Of a DNA stretch of 64,000 bases, positions 42,264 through 54,254 are shown piece after piece. Under the pieces are notes generated by a model, which was given only the letters and a program-made list of their open reading frames with translations, did no database searches and was not told the DNA's origin. Positions within the stretch are counted from its first letter, which is position 1. Each line of letters opens with the position of its first letter. Source of the DNA: Stachybotrys elegans (lineage: Eukaryota; Ascomycota; Sordariomycetes; Hypocreales; Stachybotryaceae). The stretch is from assembly GCA_020746835.1 (NCBI GenBank), contig JAGPNK010000003.1, positions 310,001 to 374,000 on the forward strand. The letters run 5' to 3'. The translations under genes were made by a program, and so were the position numbers.

Positions 42264-44164
42264 ATGTTGTACAAATTCCTCGCCAGCCACAATTACAAAG
42301 TCGGCCAGCATGTCTCGACGAACTTAGTCCTGGCCAGCATGGTCATGATGTCCAGTGTCTTTGCATATGGCTTTGAGAACTCTGTGCTTGCCACAATCCA
42401 GGCCATGGATGGTACGTCTGCTTGCACGTCGGATTCGCAAATCAACGACTGACTGTGACGGGCTCAATAGCTTACGAGCGTGCCTTTGGCCAGTACGACG
42501 AAAAGACGGAAAGGTTTGGCTTCACTGTTGCTCGCCTCGCCTATCTCAACTCGTTTCCCCTCATCACGTATGCCATTGGCGTTATTGCCGCCGGGCAGAT
42601 TGGTGAGCGCTGGGGTCGCAGGGTCGTCTTTTATGGAATGAACTGCATCTGCACGATTGGCGTTGGCATATGCTACGCAGCTAGGTCCTATGAGACGGCC
42701 CTCGTTGGAAGAATGATTATCAACTTGCACGTGGGAGCCGAGGCCTGGTTGGTCCCTATGTGGTTGGCAGAGATTGTCCCCGCAGCCGTCCGAGGTTCCA
42801 GTAAGTCATGGCGAGTCCCCTCACATTTCGGTTGCCTTTGCTAACCAAGCATCTCGCAGTGGTCGGTCTCTATCCCTTCAGCCACGTCTTCGCTAGTTTC
42901 CTCGCGGCCGTCGTCACCAACGCGACGAGCAAGATTCCTGGGGATGAAAGCTGGAAGATCCCCGTCCTCATCATGTTCGCCTTCCCGTCGTTTGCCCTGC
43001 TCATGGCCTGGGCCTTGCCCGAATCCCCTCGTTGGTTGCTGAGGAAGGGAAGGCACCAAGAAGCCATTGAGGGCCTTTTGTACATCAATGGCGCGGACAA
43101 GAACTACCCAGCGGAGCAGGAAGCCCAGCTCATCCTCAGCATGGCCGAGGACGCAGCTACCAAAGGCAAATGGAGTGAGCTATTTAAGGGTGTCAACAAG
43201 GCCAGTTTTCTGATACACAGCCAGTTGATTTAAAATACTGACTGACAATAGCGTCGTACTTGGGGTGGTCTCATTGCAGCTGGTGCCAACCAGCTCACGG
43301 GCCAGTCCTTCGCGTCAAGCTACGGTACTGTCTTTCTCAAGCAGATTGCTGTCATGGACCCCTTCACCGGAACCTTGATCAAGCGATCCCTTGTTCTCGG
43401 AGGCTGCATCTTTGTTATCACCATGGTCGAGAGGCTAGGAAGACGTCGAGTTGCGCTCACCGTCGGCAGCATAACCACCTCTGTTCTTATGATCATGGGT
43501 GGCCTCGGTACCATTCACGAACCCAACAGATCCGAGAAACTTGGTATCTTGGCCATGACGATCATCTTCCCGTGCACTTACATCATCGCATTCGGCTCTA
43601 CGTGAGTATCCCTTCCTGTCCCGGGATGTCCCCGAACTCTAACAAGTTTTCCAGTATGACAGTGATCAAGGCTGAAATTCCTCATACTTCCTTGCGTGAC
43701 AAGTCCAACATGCTGTTTTGGAGTTGTTCCAACATTGGCAACTTTGTCACAACCTTTACGGTGCCTTACCTCATTCGTTCGCCTGGCGCCAATCTGGGAT
43801 CCCGAGTCGGTTTCATCTACGGAAGCATCGCCGCAGTCTTTCTGGTGCTCCTATTCTTCTTCGTGCCCGAGATGACTGGCAAGTACGTACAGACATGACA
43901 AGAAACTATAGGATTGCATACTAACCGATTAGGTCCCTTGAAGAAATTGACGAGATGTTTGAGAGGCGCATCCCCGCCTGGCAAAGCAGAAGTACGAGCC
44001 AAACTAGCAAATCGGGCTTGAAGAGACGTGCGCTAACTGAGAGAATAGATTTCAGGGCGACGGGCATGGCAGCAGCTGTTACTGATCTGGAGAACCACCA
44101 TGCCAGCACCGCCCTGGATGAGAAGCTGGACTCTATCGAGAATGTCGTCGAGAAGCGATCTTAG
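42264..44164 (+). CDS. MFS sugar transporter (sugar porter family)
   Basis: Six exons (42264..42411, 42471..42800, 42860..43200, 43252..43601, 43655..43882, 43933..44164), 542 aa. Sugar-porter signatures are visible in order. GERWGRRVVF lies after helix 2, EAWLVPMWLAEIVPAAVRGS in helices 4/5 and the loop, PESPRWLLRKGR before the central loop, ERLGRRR after helix 8, and PEMTGKSLEEIDEMF after helix 12. It should act as a proton symporter for a mono- or oligosaccharide at the plasma membrane. The third intron (43201..43251) does not fit a GT donor at the conserved position. A GC donor (AAG/GCCAGT) gives the family-like join VNKRRTWGGL. The GT alternative at 43189 would delete VNK. It lies between sulfatases, consistent with uptake of a desulfated (or still sulfated) sugar. 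Confidence 0.9.
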
Positions 44165-44580
44165 TGTTGGATGTGTACAAAGAGACGAGCTGCGAGTCAC
44201 GAGAGCCTTGGATATTTTAGATGGCCTTGGAACTCAAGCATCGAAGGACTCAGGGTGTTGAAGTTAGCATTAGATGACATTGGCCTAGTCGTATGCCTCA
44301 AATGGAGGGTATATACAAGACAAAGACCCAGAGTCGGCGTATGATTACTGAAACCAGTGGATTGACTACTCCAAGAATAAAAATGATGAACATACATCTC
44401 GAACAAATGTCTCTGGCAGCCTGACGCCAGAATTTGGAACAGCACATAGGAATCTGAGCCGTGTACGGCCAGTAGAATACCGCTACAGGCTACCATTGAG
44501 AAAGAAACGCGGGGAAACCCCACCGAGAATCCAGTCTGACTGGGGAAGCACCGTTTTGCTGAATAGGGGGATCGTGACTC

Positions 44581-44604
44581 GTCGGCGATCGGTAGTCGGC
44601 GATC
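44581..44604 (+). promoter_or_regulatory. CGG-N4-CGG element, copy 4, with adjacent half copy
   Basis: GTCGGCGATC at 44581-44590 is followed by GGTAGTCGGCGATC. The core CGGTAGTCGGCGATC at 44590-44604 is identical to 41984-41998. The 10-mer GTCGGCGATC is therefore tandemly repeated with a 4-nt gap. 239 bp upstream of sulfatase 3. Confidence 0.6.
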
Positions 44605-44708
44605 AACACCAATGATCCCTGCTTTCAACTACTCCAATTGCTCGGGATCACAGGACGCGAGGAGTATGGTGCGAAGTTACCATTGAATGACGTGAGGGTG
44701 TTAATGTC

Positions 44709-44726
44709 CATGTTTCTCGGAGCAAA
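44709..44726 (+). promoter_or_regulatory. Shared CATGTTTC-TCGGAGCAAA element, copy 1
   Basis: CATGTTTCTCGGAGCAAA, 117 bp upstream of the sulfatase 3 start. It differs from the copy at 46869-46887 only by one missing C. It contains a CGG triplet. Confidence 0.55.
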
Positions 44727-44740
44727 CTGTACATGACTGA

Positions 44741-46626
<1,886 letters not shown>

Positions 46627-46839
46627 AAATGATATGTCTGCAAGCGGAAGTAGGGTCTCGTCCCTTGTGTGCTGGCAAGTCATAGTCACAGCAGAAGCTC
46701 AGCCACCTCCCGTTACCCAGTGCCAATAGCCAGTTTCATGTCTAGCAGCATGCATAAAGTCACTGATTCTATCCCATTCGGGCGTAGGATTGGGTACTCC
46801 GTAATAAGTGGGTGACGGCCCCATCAATTTGTCATCTCC

Positions 46840-46853
46840 GGTTCCGCGGAACC
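46840..46853. promoter_or_regulatory. Perfect palindrome GGTTCCGCGGAACC
   Basis: 14-bp perfect inverted repeat with a central CCGCGG (CCG/CGG triplets), 145 bp upstream of the second regulator. Core GTTCCGCGGAAC is identical to the palindrome at 49127-49142 before the SDR gene. Confidence 0.6.
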
Positions 46854-46868
46854 TGCTCCCCTGGAACT

Positions 46869-46887
46869 CATGTTTCCTCGGAGCAAA
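46869..46887 (+). promoter_or_regulatory. Shared CATGTTTC-TCGGAGCAAA element, copy 2
   Basis: CATGTTTCCTCGGAGCAAA, 111 bp upstream of the second regulator; same sequence as 44709-44726 with one extra C. The distance to the start codon is also similar in the two genes (117 and 111 bp). Confidence 0.55.
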
Positions 46888-46997
46888 TGCATCTCATCCT
46901 CGAGCTGGCAGGAGTAGGTTGGTCTCTTTGCTTAACCAGGACATCTTGATCACACTTGTGCCCTCCCCCCCAATTGCATCGGACTTCGGGATTGACC

Positions 46998-48836
46998 ATG
47001 GAAAGCGGTGGAGTACGGCGAAAGGTAAAGCATCAAATGCCCCTCCATAAGCGACAATTGATGGTGCTGACCGACTTTGCGCCCAAGGCATGCGATCTTT
47101 GCTATAGAAAGAAGATAAAGTGCGACGGGAAAAAGCCTCTTTGCTCTCATTGCGTCACGTACGCCTCCGACTGTACTTATGGCTGCACGAGTCGAAAGAA
47201 AAAGCCCCGAAGAAAAGAGCCCGATAAGCCCGAAGCAGACCAACAGGATCGTGTTAAGTTTCTGGAAGCCCACATCAAGGCTCTGGAACAAAAGATTGAG
47301 GTCATGACAAGCCTATCTTCGGGTCTACAGAGTATCCCGGCGGAGATGATAACGCCTCAGAGTGATGAACCCATTCCTCCTAGAGCAGGTCCGTTTTCGT
47401 CCTCGGCATCTGCAAACCTGCCACCACAAGAAGAGGTGCTACCAATAGTCGAACACTATTTGACTACCTCGAATTCGCAGCTACCCCTGTTCCATCCGAG
47501 AACGCTCCTCAGCATGGTAAGGGCGTGGTATCAAGAGCCGCACACTAGGGATCCCATCACTTGGGCAGCTATCAATATAGTCCTCGCACTCGGGCTTCAG
47601 TTCGACAATCCCAAGAGCGCAGCCAACTACGCAATGCATGCACAGTCAATGCTCACACAAGTGACAACGGGCCAAGTGACCATAGTCAACGTGCAGATAC
47701 TCCTGGGGCTCGTCATGTTTCTCTACGGCATATACGACTTTGGCCCCCCTTCCATGCTCATAGCCATTGCGCTGCGCTTAGCACAGCAACTTGGACTTCA
47801 CACAAGGATGTCATCACAAGGCCTCGACCCGCACCTACAACTGCAGCGTGCCAGGGTCTTTTGGATTGCCTACATCTTGGATAGGGACATCAGTTTGAGG
47901 ATTCGACAGGCTCCTATCCACCAAGATGACGACATCGACCTGGATCTACCAGGTGAGAGTGCTAGCGATGAGGCTGGTCAGGTACTCGCACCCGATGGCC
48001 AGAGGAGAATGAACTTTTTCCGGGCCCGGGTACTGCTGGCTCGTATCGAGGGACGGTACTACCATTTGCGATATTCCGTCAAAGCAGCCAGCGCGAGTAC
48101 TGACGAGCAGGCCAAAGCTATGGCAGCCATGCGCCAACAGCTGGATGAATGGGACTCTCAAGTGCCTCATGCATTCAGCCCAAGGGCACTATGCGAAGAT
48201 GAAGACGATGTGTCTGGACTGACAAGGTCATTCACTATGCTATTCGCCACGCGCCTGACATGCATGTGCGTGGCCAGTCAAGCTTCCACCATGAACCTCA
48301 TGTGGATAGAGAGTCTGCGTAACTTTGGTAGAACGGCCATTGCAGGTTTGGGACCCTCGTTGACGCCCCTGCCAACGAATTGGCAGACACTTGTTGAGGA
48401 CTCTCGAGACTTTTTGAAGCTGTTTATGGGCTTCAAGAAGAGAGACTCGACTTTCATCTGGTGAGTTGACCATTTGCACGCTCTATCTAAAATAAAACTT
48501 CTCGCTAACCAGGAGTGTTCACACGTTACTAGGACTGCTTTATGCGGCTTCGGAAGTGGGATTCTCTGTCTGACGGCGAATAACATGTGTGACCCTTATC
48601 ACCCGAGTGCCGAGGATGACATTCTGCTCGTAGAGTCGGCACTTCGGGTGATGGAGGCCTGGACCGAGGAAGTAAATATTAACTGGGTATCGAGGGTCCG
48701 CGACACTTGCAGAGAGCTCGCCTCCCATGCACGCTATATTGTCGAGCACAAGCAACTCCCGCATATTCCCATCTTCAACGGTCTGCTTGTTGATGGGCCG
48801 TTTCTGAACTCTTTCCTTTTGAGTAAGAATGACTAG
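46998..48836 (+). CDS. Zn2Cys6 transcription factor with fungal TF domain
   Basis: Three exons (46998..47024, 47088..48460, 48533..48836), 567 aa. The first intron is inferred: GTAAAG..CCCAAG, 63 nt with CTGAC. Removing it joins MESGGVRRK to ACDLCYRKKIKCDGKKPLCSHC, the usual immediate start of a zinc cluster. Retaining it also keeps the frame. The cluster is CX2CX6CX6CX2CX6C. A basic linker (SRKKKPRRKE) and a coiled coil (VKFLEAHIKALEQKIEVM, about 58-75) for dimerisation follow. The middle domain has SQLPLFHPRTLLSMVRAW, AIALRLAQQLGLHTR and RRVFWIAY-like RARVFWIAYILDRDISLR. The last acceptor is 48532; the nearer AG at 48512 gives a premature stop. Positioned between sulfatase 3 and the SDR, it is probably a local regulator. 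Palindromes in its own promoter may be autoregulatory. Confidence 0.87.
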
Positions 48837-49126
48837 GGAGTAAAGTTATGGGCGCTATCTTGAACTTCTTATGCAGGACCTAGAAAATGTAGAACATGAT
48901 GGAATTCTATTCGGGCTATTGCACCAATTCCATTTGTTGACCTGAGTGAAAACATAATCGCCACAAGGCAAGCCTTTTCACAGGAACTTTTATAGCCCAT
49001 CGGCCGAGGCCTATTGCCTGTTACAAGAAGCTATGATCCCCAGCAACAAAAATGCAACGACATTCGCCACTGACTGACACGGCGCTTGGATCTTTGGAGA
49101 CCCGCGTCCTCACTGCCTTCGTGGGA

Positions 49127-49142
49127 CAGTTCCGCGGAACTG
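49127..49142. promoter_or_regulatory. Perfect palindrome CAGTTCCGCGGAACTG
   Basis: 16-bp perfect inverted repeat centred on CCGCGG, 171 bp upstream of the SDR start. The 12-bp core equals that of 46840-46853. Confidence 0.6.
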
Positions 49143-49180
49143 CTACCCCAGCTGTCCTACAAGTCTTCACTAATCTGAGA

Positions 49181-49194
49181 GGTTCCATGGAACC
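49181..49194. promoter_or_regulatory. Perfect palindrome GGTTCCATGGAACC
   Basis: 14-bp perfect inverted repeat, 39 bp downstream of the previous palindrome. Same outer arms (GGTTCC/GGAACC) but a CATG-type centre in place of CGCG. Confidence 0.55.
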
Positions 49195-49312
49195 ACCCAT
49201 GCCCTCCTTCGTAGGATAAATATCTGATAGCGCAGCCCATAATCTTCAGTCATCTACACAATCAATTCTATCCAGCACACCTTGACTCTCGACAGACTCC
49301 ACGCATTCCACC

Positions 49313-50286
49313 ATGGCAGACTCGACTGAGCAGATCAAGGCCCCAGCTTGGGCGAGCTTCACCAAGACCCATCACTCCAAGCCATATCCATTCATCTCAC
49401 CCACAAGACCTGAGCTCTCTGCCGCTGGTAAGAGCGTCTTGATTACTGGAGGTGGCTCTGGTATTGGCAAAACCGTTGCCATCGCCTTTGCGCAAGCCGG
49501 AGCCGCCTCCATAGCCATCATCGGCCGTCGTCTCAACCGTCTTCAGAGCACAGCTGCTGAAATCACCGCCAGCAGCACCAAGAATGCCGAGGTGTATTTT
49601 GAGTCGGGCGACATTGCCCAGCGCTCATCAATTGACGCAGCAGTGTCCGCGATCGGTGGGAAGATGGGCAAGATTGACATCTTTGTTCCGTGTGCGGGCA
49701 TCCTGACGCGATTCGGCCCGCTCCGCGACTATGATGGGGATGAGTTCAAGCGAGGCCTGGATATGAATGTCATGGGGGCGTTCAATGCCTTACAGGCTTT
49801 CCTGCCGTGGGCTGCCCCGAATGCCATGGTGTTCAACATTTCGTCGGCTCTCGCCCACGTCAAACCCAACCTCGAAGTGGTTTCGTATGCCGTGAACAAG
49901 ATTGCCATCGCCAAGATGTTCGACTATCTCGCCGCCGAAAATCCGGATCTCCACGTCGTCAACATCCAGCCGGGTGTCATTGACACTGAGATCACCGACG
50001 GCTACGACATAGAAAGCCAAGATGAAGGTACGTCCTCGCGGTTGCGGTGCATGCCGCGAAACTTGAAAAGCATTCACTTGATTTCTCGAAAGGCTCATTA
50101 TGACTGACACTGATTCCAGTTGAGCTTCCTGCGCATTTCCTCGTGTGGCTGGCGTCACCAGAGGCAAGGTTTCTTAAAGGGAAATTTGTGTGGGCCAACT
50201 GGGATGCAAAAGAATTGATGACAAGGGCAGAGGAGATCAAGACCTCGCGGCTACTCACCATATATCTGGACGGTGTCCCTATCTAG
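49313..50286 (+). CDS. Short-chain dehydrogenase/reductase (SDR)
   Basis: Two exons (49313..50027, 50120..50286), 293 aa. The cofactor motif TGGGSGIG (residues 45-52) lies in a Rossmann start (SVLITGGGSGIGKTVA). The catalytic residues are Ser177/178 (FNISSA) and the YxxxK pair Tyr192/Lys196 (SYAVNK). GRRLNR after strand 2 suggests NADP(H) preference. A ~38-residue N-terminal extension (MADSTEQIKAPAW...) precedes the core and matches the fungal SDR group with TFTKTHHSKPYPFI-like starts. The C-terminal exon carries LASPEARFLKGKFVWANWD. Classical SDRs oxidise or reduce hydroxyl/keto groups of sugars, steroids or polyketides. Next to the sulfatase-transporter block it could process the released alcohol or sugar, but substrate is not predictable. 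Promoter palindromes link it to the second regulator. Confidence 0.88.
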
Positions 50287-50818
50287 ACATTACTATGTCT
50301 TGAGAAATCTACTCTCCAATCCGCATTGCTGTATCTCTCCAATCATGGAAAGCCCCAGAGTACAGAGTATCTTTGTCATGAATTTTTGCCTGCGGGGTTT
50401 TCACCCTTGGATAAATGTCATATTTTCCTGGTCAAGCTCGAGAACGACTTCCAGCAGAAGGAAGGAAACACGATGATTGAAGAGGCCAAAGAAACAACAA
50501 TTGGTGCCATTAAGTGGCGCTCATAGACGTCATGACGCGGAAGAACTTTCATCCGCTTCATTATACGAGCCGAAGTTTTCGCGAGCACACGGCCTTCCAT
50601 CCCCACAATATTGGCGGCAACTTAGTTCTCGCATCCTCCACAAGCCAGTCCTGAAGATCACGATACTCGCAGTGCACTCTCTAGATCTTGATCGCTCATT
50701 TCGTTCCCGCCCACCTTCATATATACTTTGAGTAAGGAAATGAACCCCCCCCCCCAGCTTCTGTCATCAGTTTCTAACGTTAGACCAGACATCTCATCAG
50801 CCCGCCCATTTTTAAACG
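50287..50818. other. Intergenic region
   Basis: 532 bp with a C12 run at about 50746-50757. Short frames only; no gene recognised. Confidence 0.5.
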
Positions 50819-51295
50819 ATGGAATCACCGACCCGCATTCTTGTCATCGTGAAGCATAAACACTTGGATGGTTGGAAACAGGCCTGGGACGAACCACAGA
50901 AGATTATAACTTGCGTCTTGAAGAAACTTCACTATGATCATCTAATATCACTGGATGATACATATGATAGTTCCGATTGCCGTTTTATTGCCGTGGAGCG
51001 CTGGGATCCATTGGTCTTTCTTGTCTTCGACCTCTTCAATGTAGAATATAACCATCTTGATGCGCATCTAGCTGGCAAGAACTAACTGCCTGTAAGGGTA
51101 GTTCATATCTCCCAGCGCGATACTGGTAGTTACAAAGTCAAGGCAAGGGCACCACAGCCACTGGGAACGGTGGGCCAACAGATTCGTGATCTTCATGATC
51201 ACCATGGCTGGGAGGAGCGCGTCCCTTTCAGGATCGACCATGCCAATGGGGCAGTCCCCCTCTACCTGAATTCACGAACATTACGCTACGAGTAA
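50819..51295 (+). CDS. Small hypothetical protein, tentative two-exon model
   Basis: The frame from ATG 50819 is open for 88 codons. A second frame (51116-51295) follows with coding-like composition. Joining 50819..51040 to 51116..51295 by a GTAGAA donor and a CTCCCAG acceptor gives 133 aa (MESPTRILVIVKHKHLDGWK ... LNSRTLRYE). No family recognised, no signal peptide or membrane segment. The alternative is a single-exon 88-aa protein with an unrelated downstream frame. The nearer acceptor at about 51096 leads to a stop, which is why the later one was chosen. Confidence 0.35.
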
Positions 51296-51836
51296 TGTAG
51301 AGAGATAGCATAGGGATACTGTTACAACATACTACGCTAGTCGGCTGCTGCCACATCTGACAAGACTTGTTTCGGCTGATTGAACTGAGGAAATGCTTCG
51401 GTTAGATAAAGGTAGCGGGGAAAACCTGTGCACCCTGCGTGCCGGGCTACGTCCTCCTCGAGTTGTTGGGGATGGCCCCGAGCGTGAAGTATTACCGAGG
51501 CAGGCTTACTACACTATCGCTTATGAGTTTGTATCACAAGGCGGATCAATGGAGGCGACAATCAACCAAACCAACTGTTTGATGTATTTGCTTGATTTAT
51601 TTCATTGAAAATTGGTCCAATGAATCGAGAAATCCGGAAGAGATTGGGTGGGAGTACACATAAGATATAGAAGGCAACTCAAGGCAATTACAAACATTAA
51701 CACTTGATACAAAATTCATGGTCACCTTGGGGATAGATAATTTATATGTCTTATTTACGGGCGTGACTCTGCAAGGATGCTTTTAAATTGTATCATCGAA
51801 TAATTGTGCACGTCTCTTATCTTTGTGCCCGAGAGG
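51296..51836. other. Intergenic region
   Basis: 541 bp. A 71-codon frame at 51393-51608 (plus) has no recognisable features. AT content rises towards 51700-51830. Confidence 0.45.
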
Positions 51837-52442
51837 TTAAATTATTCTATAGCTATTGAAACTAGCTACTTCACCCTTTGGAAATAGTCGCCCCTCAAAC
51901 TTGTAATAACTGCATTCAACTGAAAAACAACCAGCTCGAGTCCATGTATCATTATCCAGACATTTTCTTAGCAGCATAAGCCAAGCTCCAGGATAATCCA
52001 AACCAACGTAGATACAGTGAAAGTTTTGACTCTCTTGTAGCTCCTTTGTAAGCTGTTCTGGTGAAATGCCGCTTTCTGACAAATGCAAATATGCCCCGAA
52101 CCCAAATATCTTCCAACGTTGCAAGCCTAAGTGATAAGCCTCGGGGCTTTGTCCGATCTCGTTGTACGATACTTCGAAACCTGGAACTCTCCGGGCTTCG
52201 ATGCGAAGAATTAATGGGGCTATTTCGCTCTTATGACCTGCCAAACCTTGCGTGCCATACGGAATGATGCTACCAGGCTCGCCTTCGAAGTGGAGGGATC
52301 GAAGTTTTCTTTGAAATCCAAGCCTCTCGGAAGAGTCGATATTAAGTCGTACATTTCCAGCCCATCCAGCCCATGTCCAGGTTGGATACTCTAACCGGCG
52401 TGTGGTCTGTGTAAATCCAGAGCAGTGAGAGAACCAAGTAGC
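51837..52442 (-). pseudogene. 5'-truncated HET-type gene remnant
   Basis: A 201-codon open frame on the minus strand, beginning right after an in-frame TGA (52443-52445) and with no ATG near its start. The first ~30 residues (ATWFSHCSGF...RRLEYPTWTWAGWAGNVRL) match the segment after the HET domain in one class of HET proteins. That segment reads like GFPSWSWAGW, with the same spacing after a WF..C block. The rest (KLRSLHFEGEPGSIIPYG ... KFEGRLFPKGEVASFNSYRII) would be the C-terminal half. The HET domain itself (SYxWG, CINQ) was not found upstream within ~700 bp. It could be a decayed gene, or the 3' exon of a gene whose upstream exons I did not identify. Confidence 0.5.
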
Positions 52443-53110
52443 TCAGCTTGTCCTTATCAGCAGGGTAAGCCAGACCGTGGACTTCTCGAATAGTCGGTGT
52501 CCTGCTTGAGAATCGTTGGATAATGCCCGCAGATGCAGACTACATGGATGAGGTGTATCTGCTGTGTCTCGCGGCACACCAGGAGGATGCAGCAGCGGGG
52601 CACCTGCCACCTCCTTCGTGGGGCGCGCGGGAGCGCTGGCTGCGAAGAAGCCTCCACGATATCAAAAAGGCGACCGAGGACCGGGGTGCGGCAAGGTTCG
52701 ACGTCAAAACCGTCGCTGATGCCGGCTTCGTTTTCCATGATACTGCTGCTGACGCGGTTGATCCGTAGAGGGTTGCAGCCTCGGACGGCATCCATCTCAG
52801 CTGTAATCGATCACGAGTCCGGGCCTGTATCATCGCGACTGGATGGCATGCGGATCAACTGTGCGCTGGGCCATGACATGGCAGCCCAGGCTTTCGCAAT
52901 AAAAAAGAAAACGTACTCTGACCTGACGGGCAAAGGGCACGTTACCGAGTCACCCTAGATTTAGAATCTTTTGTACTGACTACATTAAATACCCTAGTAG
53001 CTACGCTACGAGTGGACCAAGGTGTGCCCATACTTATGCCGGATAGGTTGTACTAGTACCCATGATGAGTGAGGTCGCTATCTAGATGGACGATGGACCT
53101 GGTCGCCCGC
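52443..53110. other. Region holding a small hypothetical frame between the HET remnant and the dehydratase
   Basis: 668 bp. Besides the frame at 52523-52768 it shows no recognisable gene. I looked here on the minus strand for the missing HET domain and did not see its motifs. Confidence 0.45.
52523..52768 (+). CDS. Small hypothetical ORF
   Basis: An 81-codon frame from ATG 52523 (MPADADYMDEVYLLCLAAHQ) with G/C-ending codons and an amphipathic, acidic composition. No domain recognised. It might be a single-exon small gene, an exon of an undetected gene, or chance. The minus-strand frame opposite (52457-52795) is less coding-like. Confidence 0.28.
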   Translation: MPADADYMDEVYLLCLAAHQEDAAAGHLPPPSWGARERWLRRSLHDIKKATEDRGAARFDVKTVADAGFVFHDTAADAVDP

Positions 53111-54254
53111 CTACCCATCATGAGGCTCGCCACCCTCGGACAGCCCTTTCATGTATCCCTCCAGAATGTCGATCGACACGTTGCTGCCGCCGCACACAAC
53201 AAAGACAACAACGCTGTCGCGCCCCAGCGTCGGCACCAGCTCCGACAGGCGCCCGCTGTAGCACAGGGCAAAGCACACCCCGCAGGCAGGCTCGACCAGA
53301 TAGCGCTCGTCATTGGCGAATCGGCGGCACGCCTCGACCGCCTCCTTGTCCGAGAAGACGGCTGTAGACACCGTGTCCCGCAACCCGTACTCCAGGGCCT
53401 TCCGGCACACCGTCCTCGGCCCGAGGCTTGTCGCCAGGCTTGTGATGGCGGGCAGCGTAATCAGCTCTCTGCTGGCCACGGCTTTGGCTAGAGACTCGGC
53501 CCCCTTGGTCTCGACGCCGATGACCCTGGTTTGGTCCATCTTGAGCTCGTCCAGGCCCTGCACTATGCCGCAGAACAGCCCACCTCCTCCCACGCTGCAT
53601 ACAATGGCATCGAGCCGGCCGACATCCAGAGATTCCCCGCCGTCCGATGCGGGATAGTGCCTGGACGCATCCCACAGCTGGCTGACCGTCTCGTGGGCAA
53701 TGAGGGCATTTCCCTCCCAGATTTCAGGAGCATCGAAAGGTGGAACGTAGACAGCAGTCTCCCCCGACTGCTGGGCCTCCGGCATCACTGTCCCGACGAG
53801 ATGCTCGTCGGCTTCCTGCCAAGACTCCCCGTGCCGGACCACGGCCACTGCCCCGGCCTGCCGAAGCTTGGACACCATGCAGTCTGTGGTGGTGAGAGGC
53901 ACGACCACGGTTGCTTTGCAGCCCAGCGTCACGGTGCCGTGGACGCAGCCCAGCCCGGCATTGCCGCCCGAGGAACTGTAGAAATGCACGGGGCCAGCAG
54001 CGTCGCTGTTGCTGCCCGCACGGATGGACGCGAGCTTGGCCGTCAGGAAATGACCTATGCCTTGCGACTTGAACGACCCCGAGGGCTGCAGGCTCTCCAT
54101 TTTGAGATAGACGTTGCTTGCAAAACGGTTAGCCGACCCGTCACTGGGCATCCAGACGCCTTGCTTGGTTCACGCACCAGCCTGCCACATTGGAGAGCGT
54201 GGCGGATCGTATCAGTGGAGTCTCAATCCACGGCACTTTTTTGTGCGACTTCAT
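53111..54254 (-). CDS. L-serine/L-threonine dehydratase (PLP fold type II)
   Basis: Two exons (54254..54178, 54116..53111), 360 aa. The first exon (MKSHKKVPWIETPLIRSATL) is needed for the normal N-terminus; splicing gives AGCNVYLKMESLQPSGSFKSQGIG. The PLP-binding lysine is K42 in SGSFKSQG. The phosphate-binding and substrate loops are SSSGGNAGLG and the Gly-rich VCSVGGGGLFCG. The enzyme class deaminates serine or threonine to pyruvate or 2-oxobutyrate and ammonia. There is no regulatory ACT domain, so it is a catabolic form like yeast Cha1. It sits head to head with the 2OG oxygenase about 1 kb away. The dense antisense frames over this gene are shadows from its high GC3. Confidence 0.92.

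Larger units (their letters stand above)
46627..46997. promoter_or_regulatory. Promoter of the second Zn2Cys6 regulator
   Basis: 371 bp with a perfect 14-bp palindrome (46840-46853) and the CATGTTTC-type element (46869-46887). Nothing coding recognised. Confidence 0.55.
48837..49312. promoter_or_regulatory. SDR promoter with two palindromes
   Basis: 476 bp. It contains a 16-bp palindrome (49127-49142), a 14-bp palindrome (49181-49194), a possible TATA element GGATAAATATC near 49215, and a CA/CT-rich leader. Confidence 0.55.

Noticed and set aside
52457..52795. Minus-strand frame of 112 codons considered as the missing N-terminal part of the HET remnant
   Set aside because: None of the HET motifs (SYxWG, WIDxxCINQ, RxWCxQE) is present in it.
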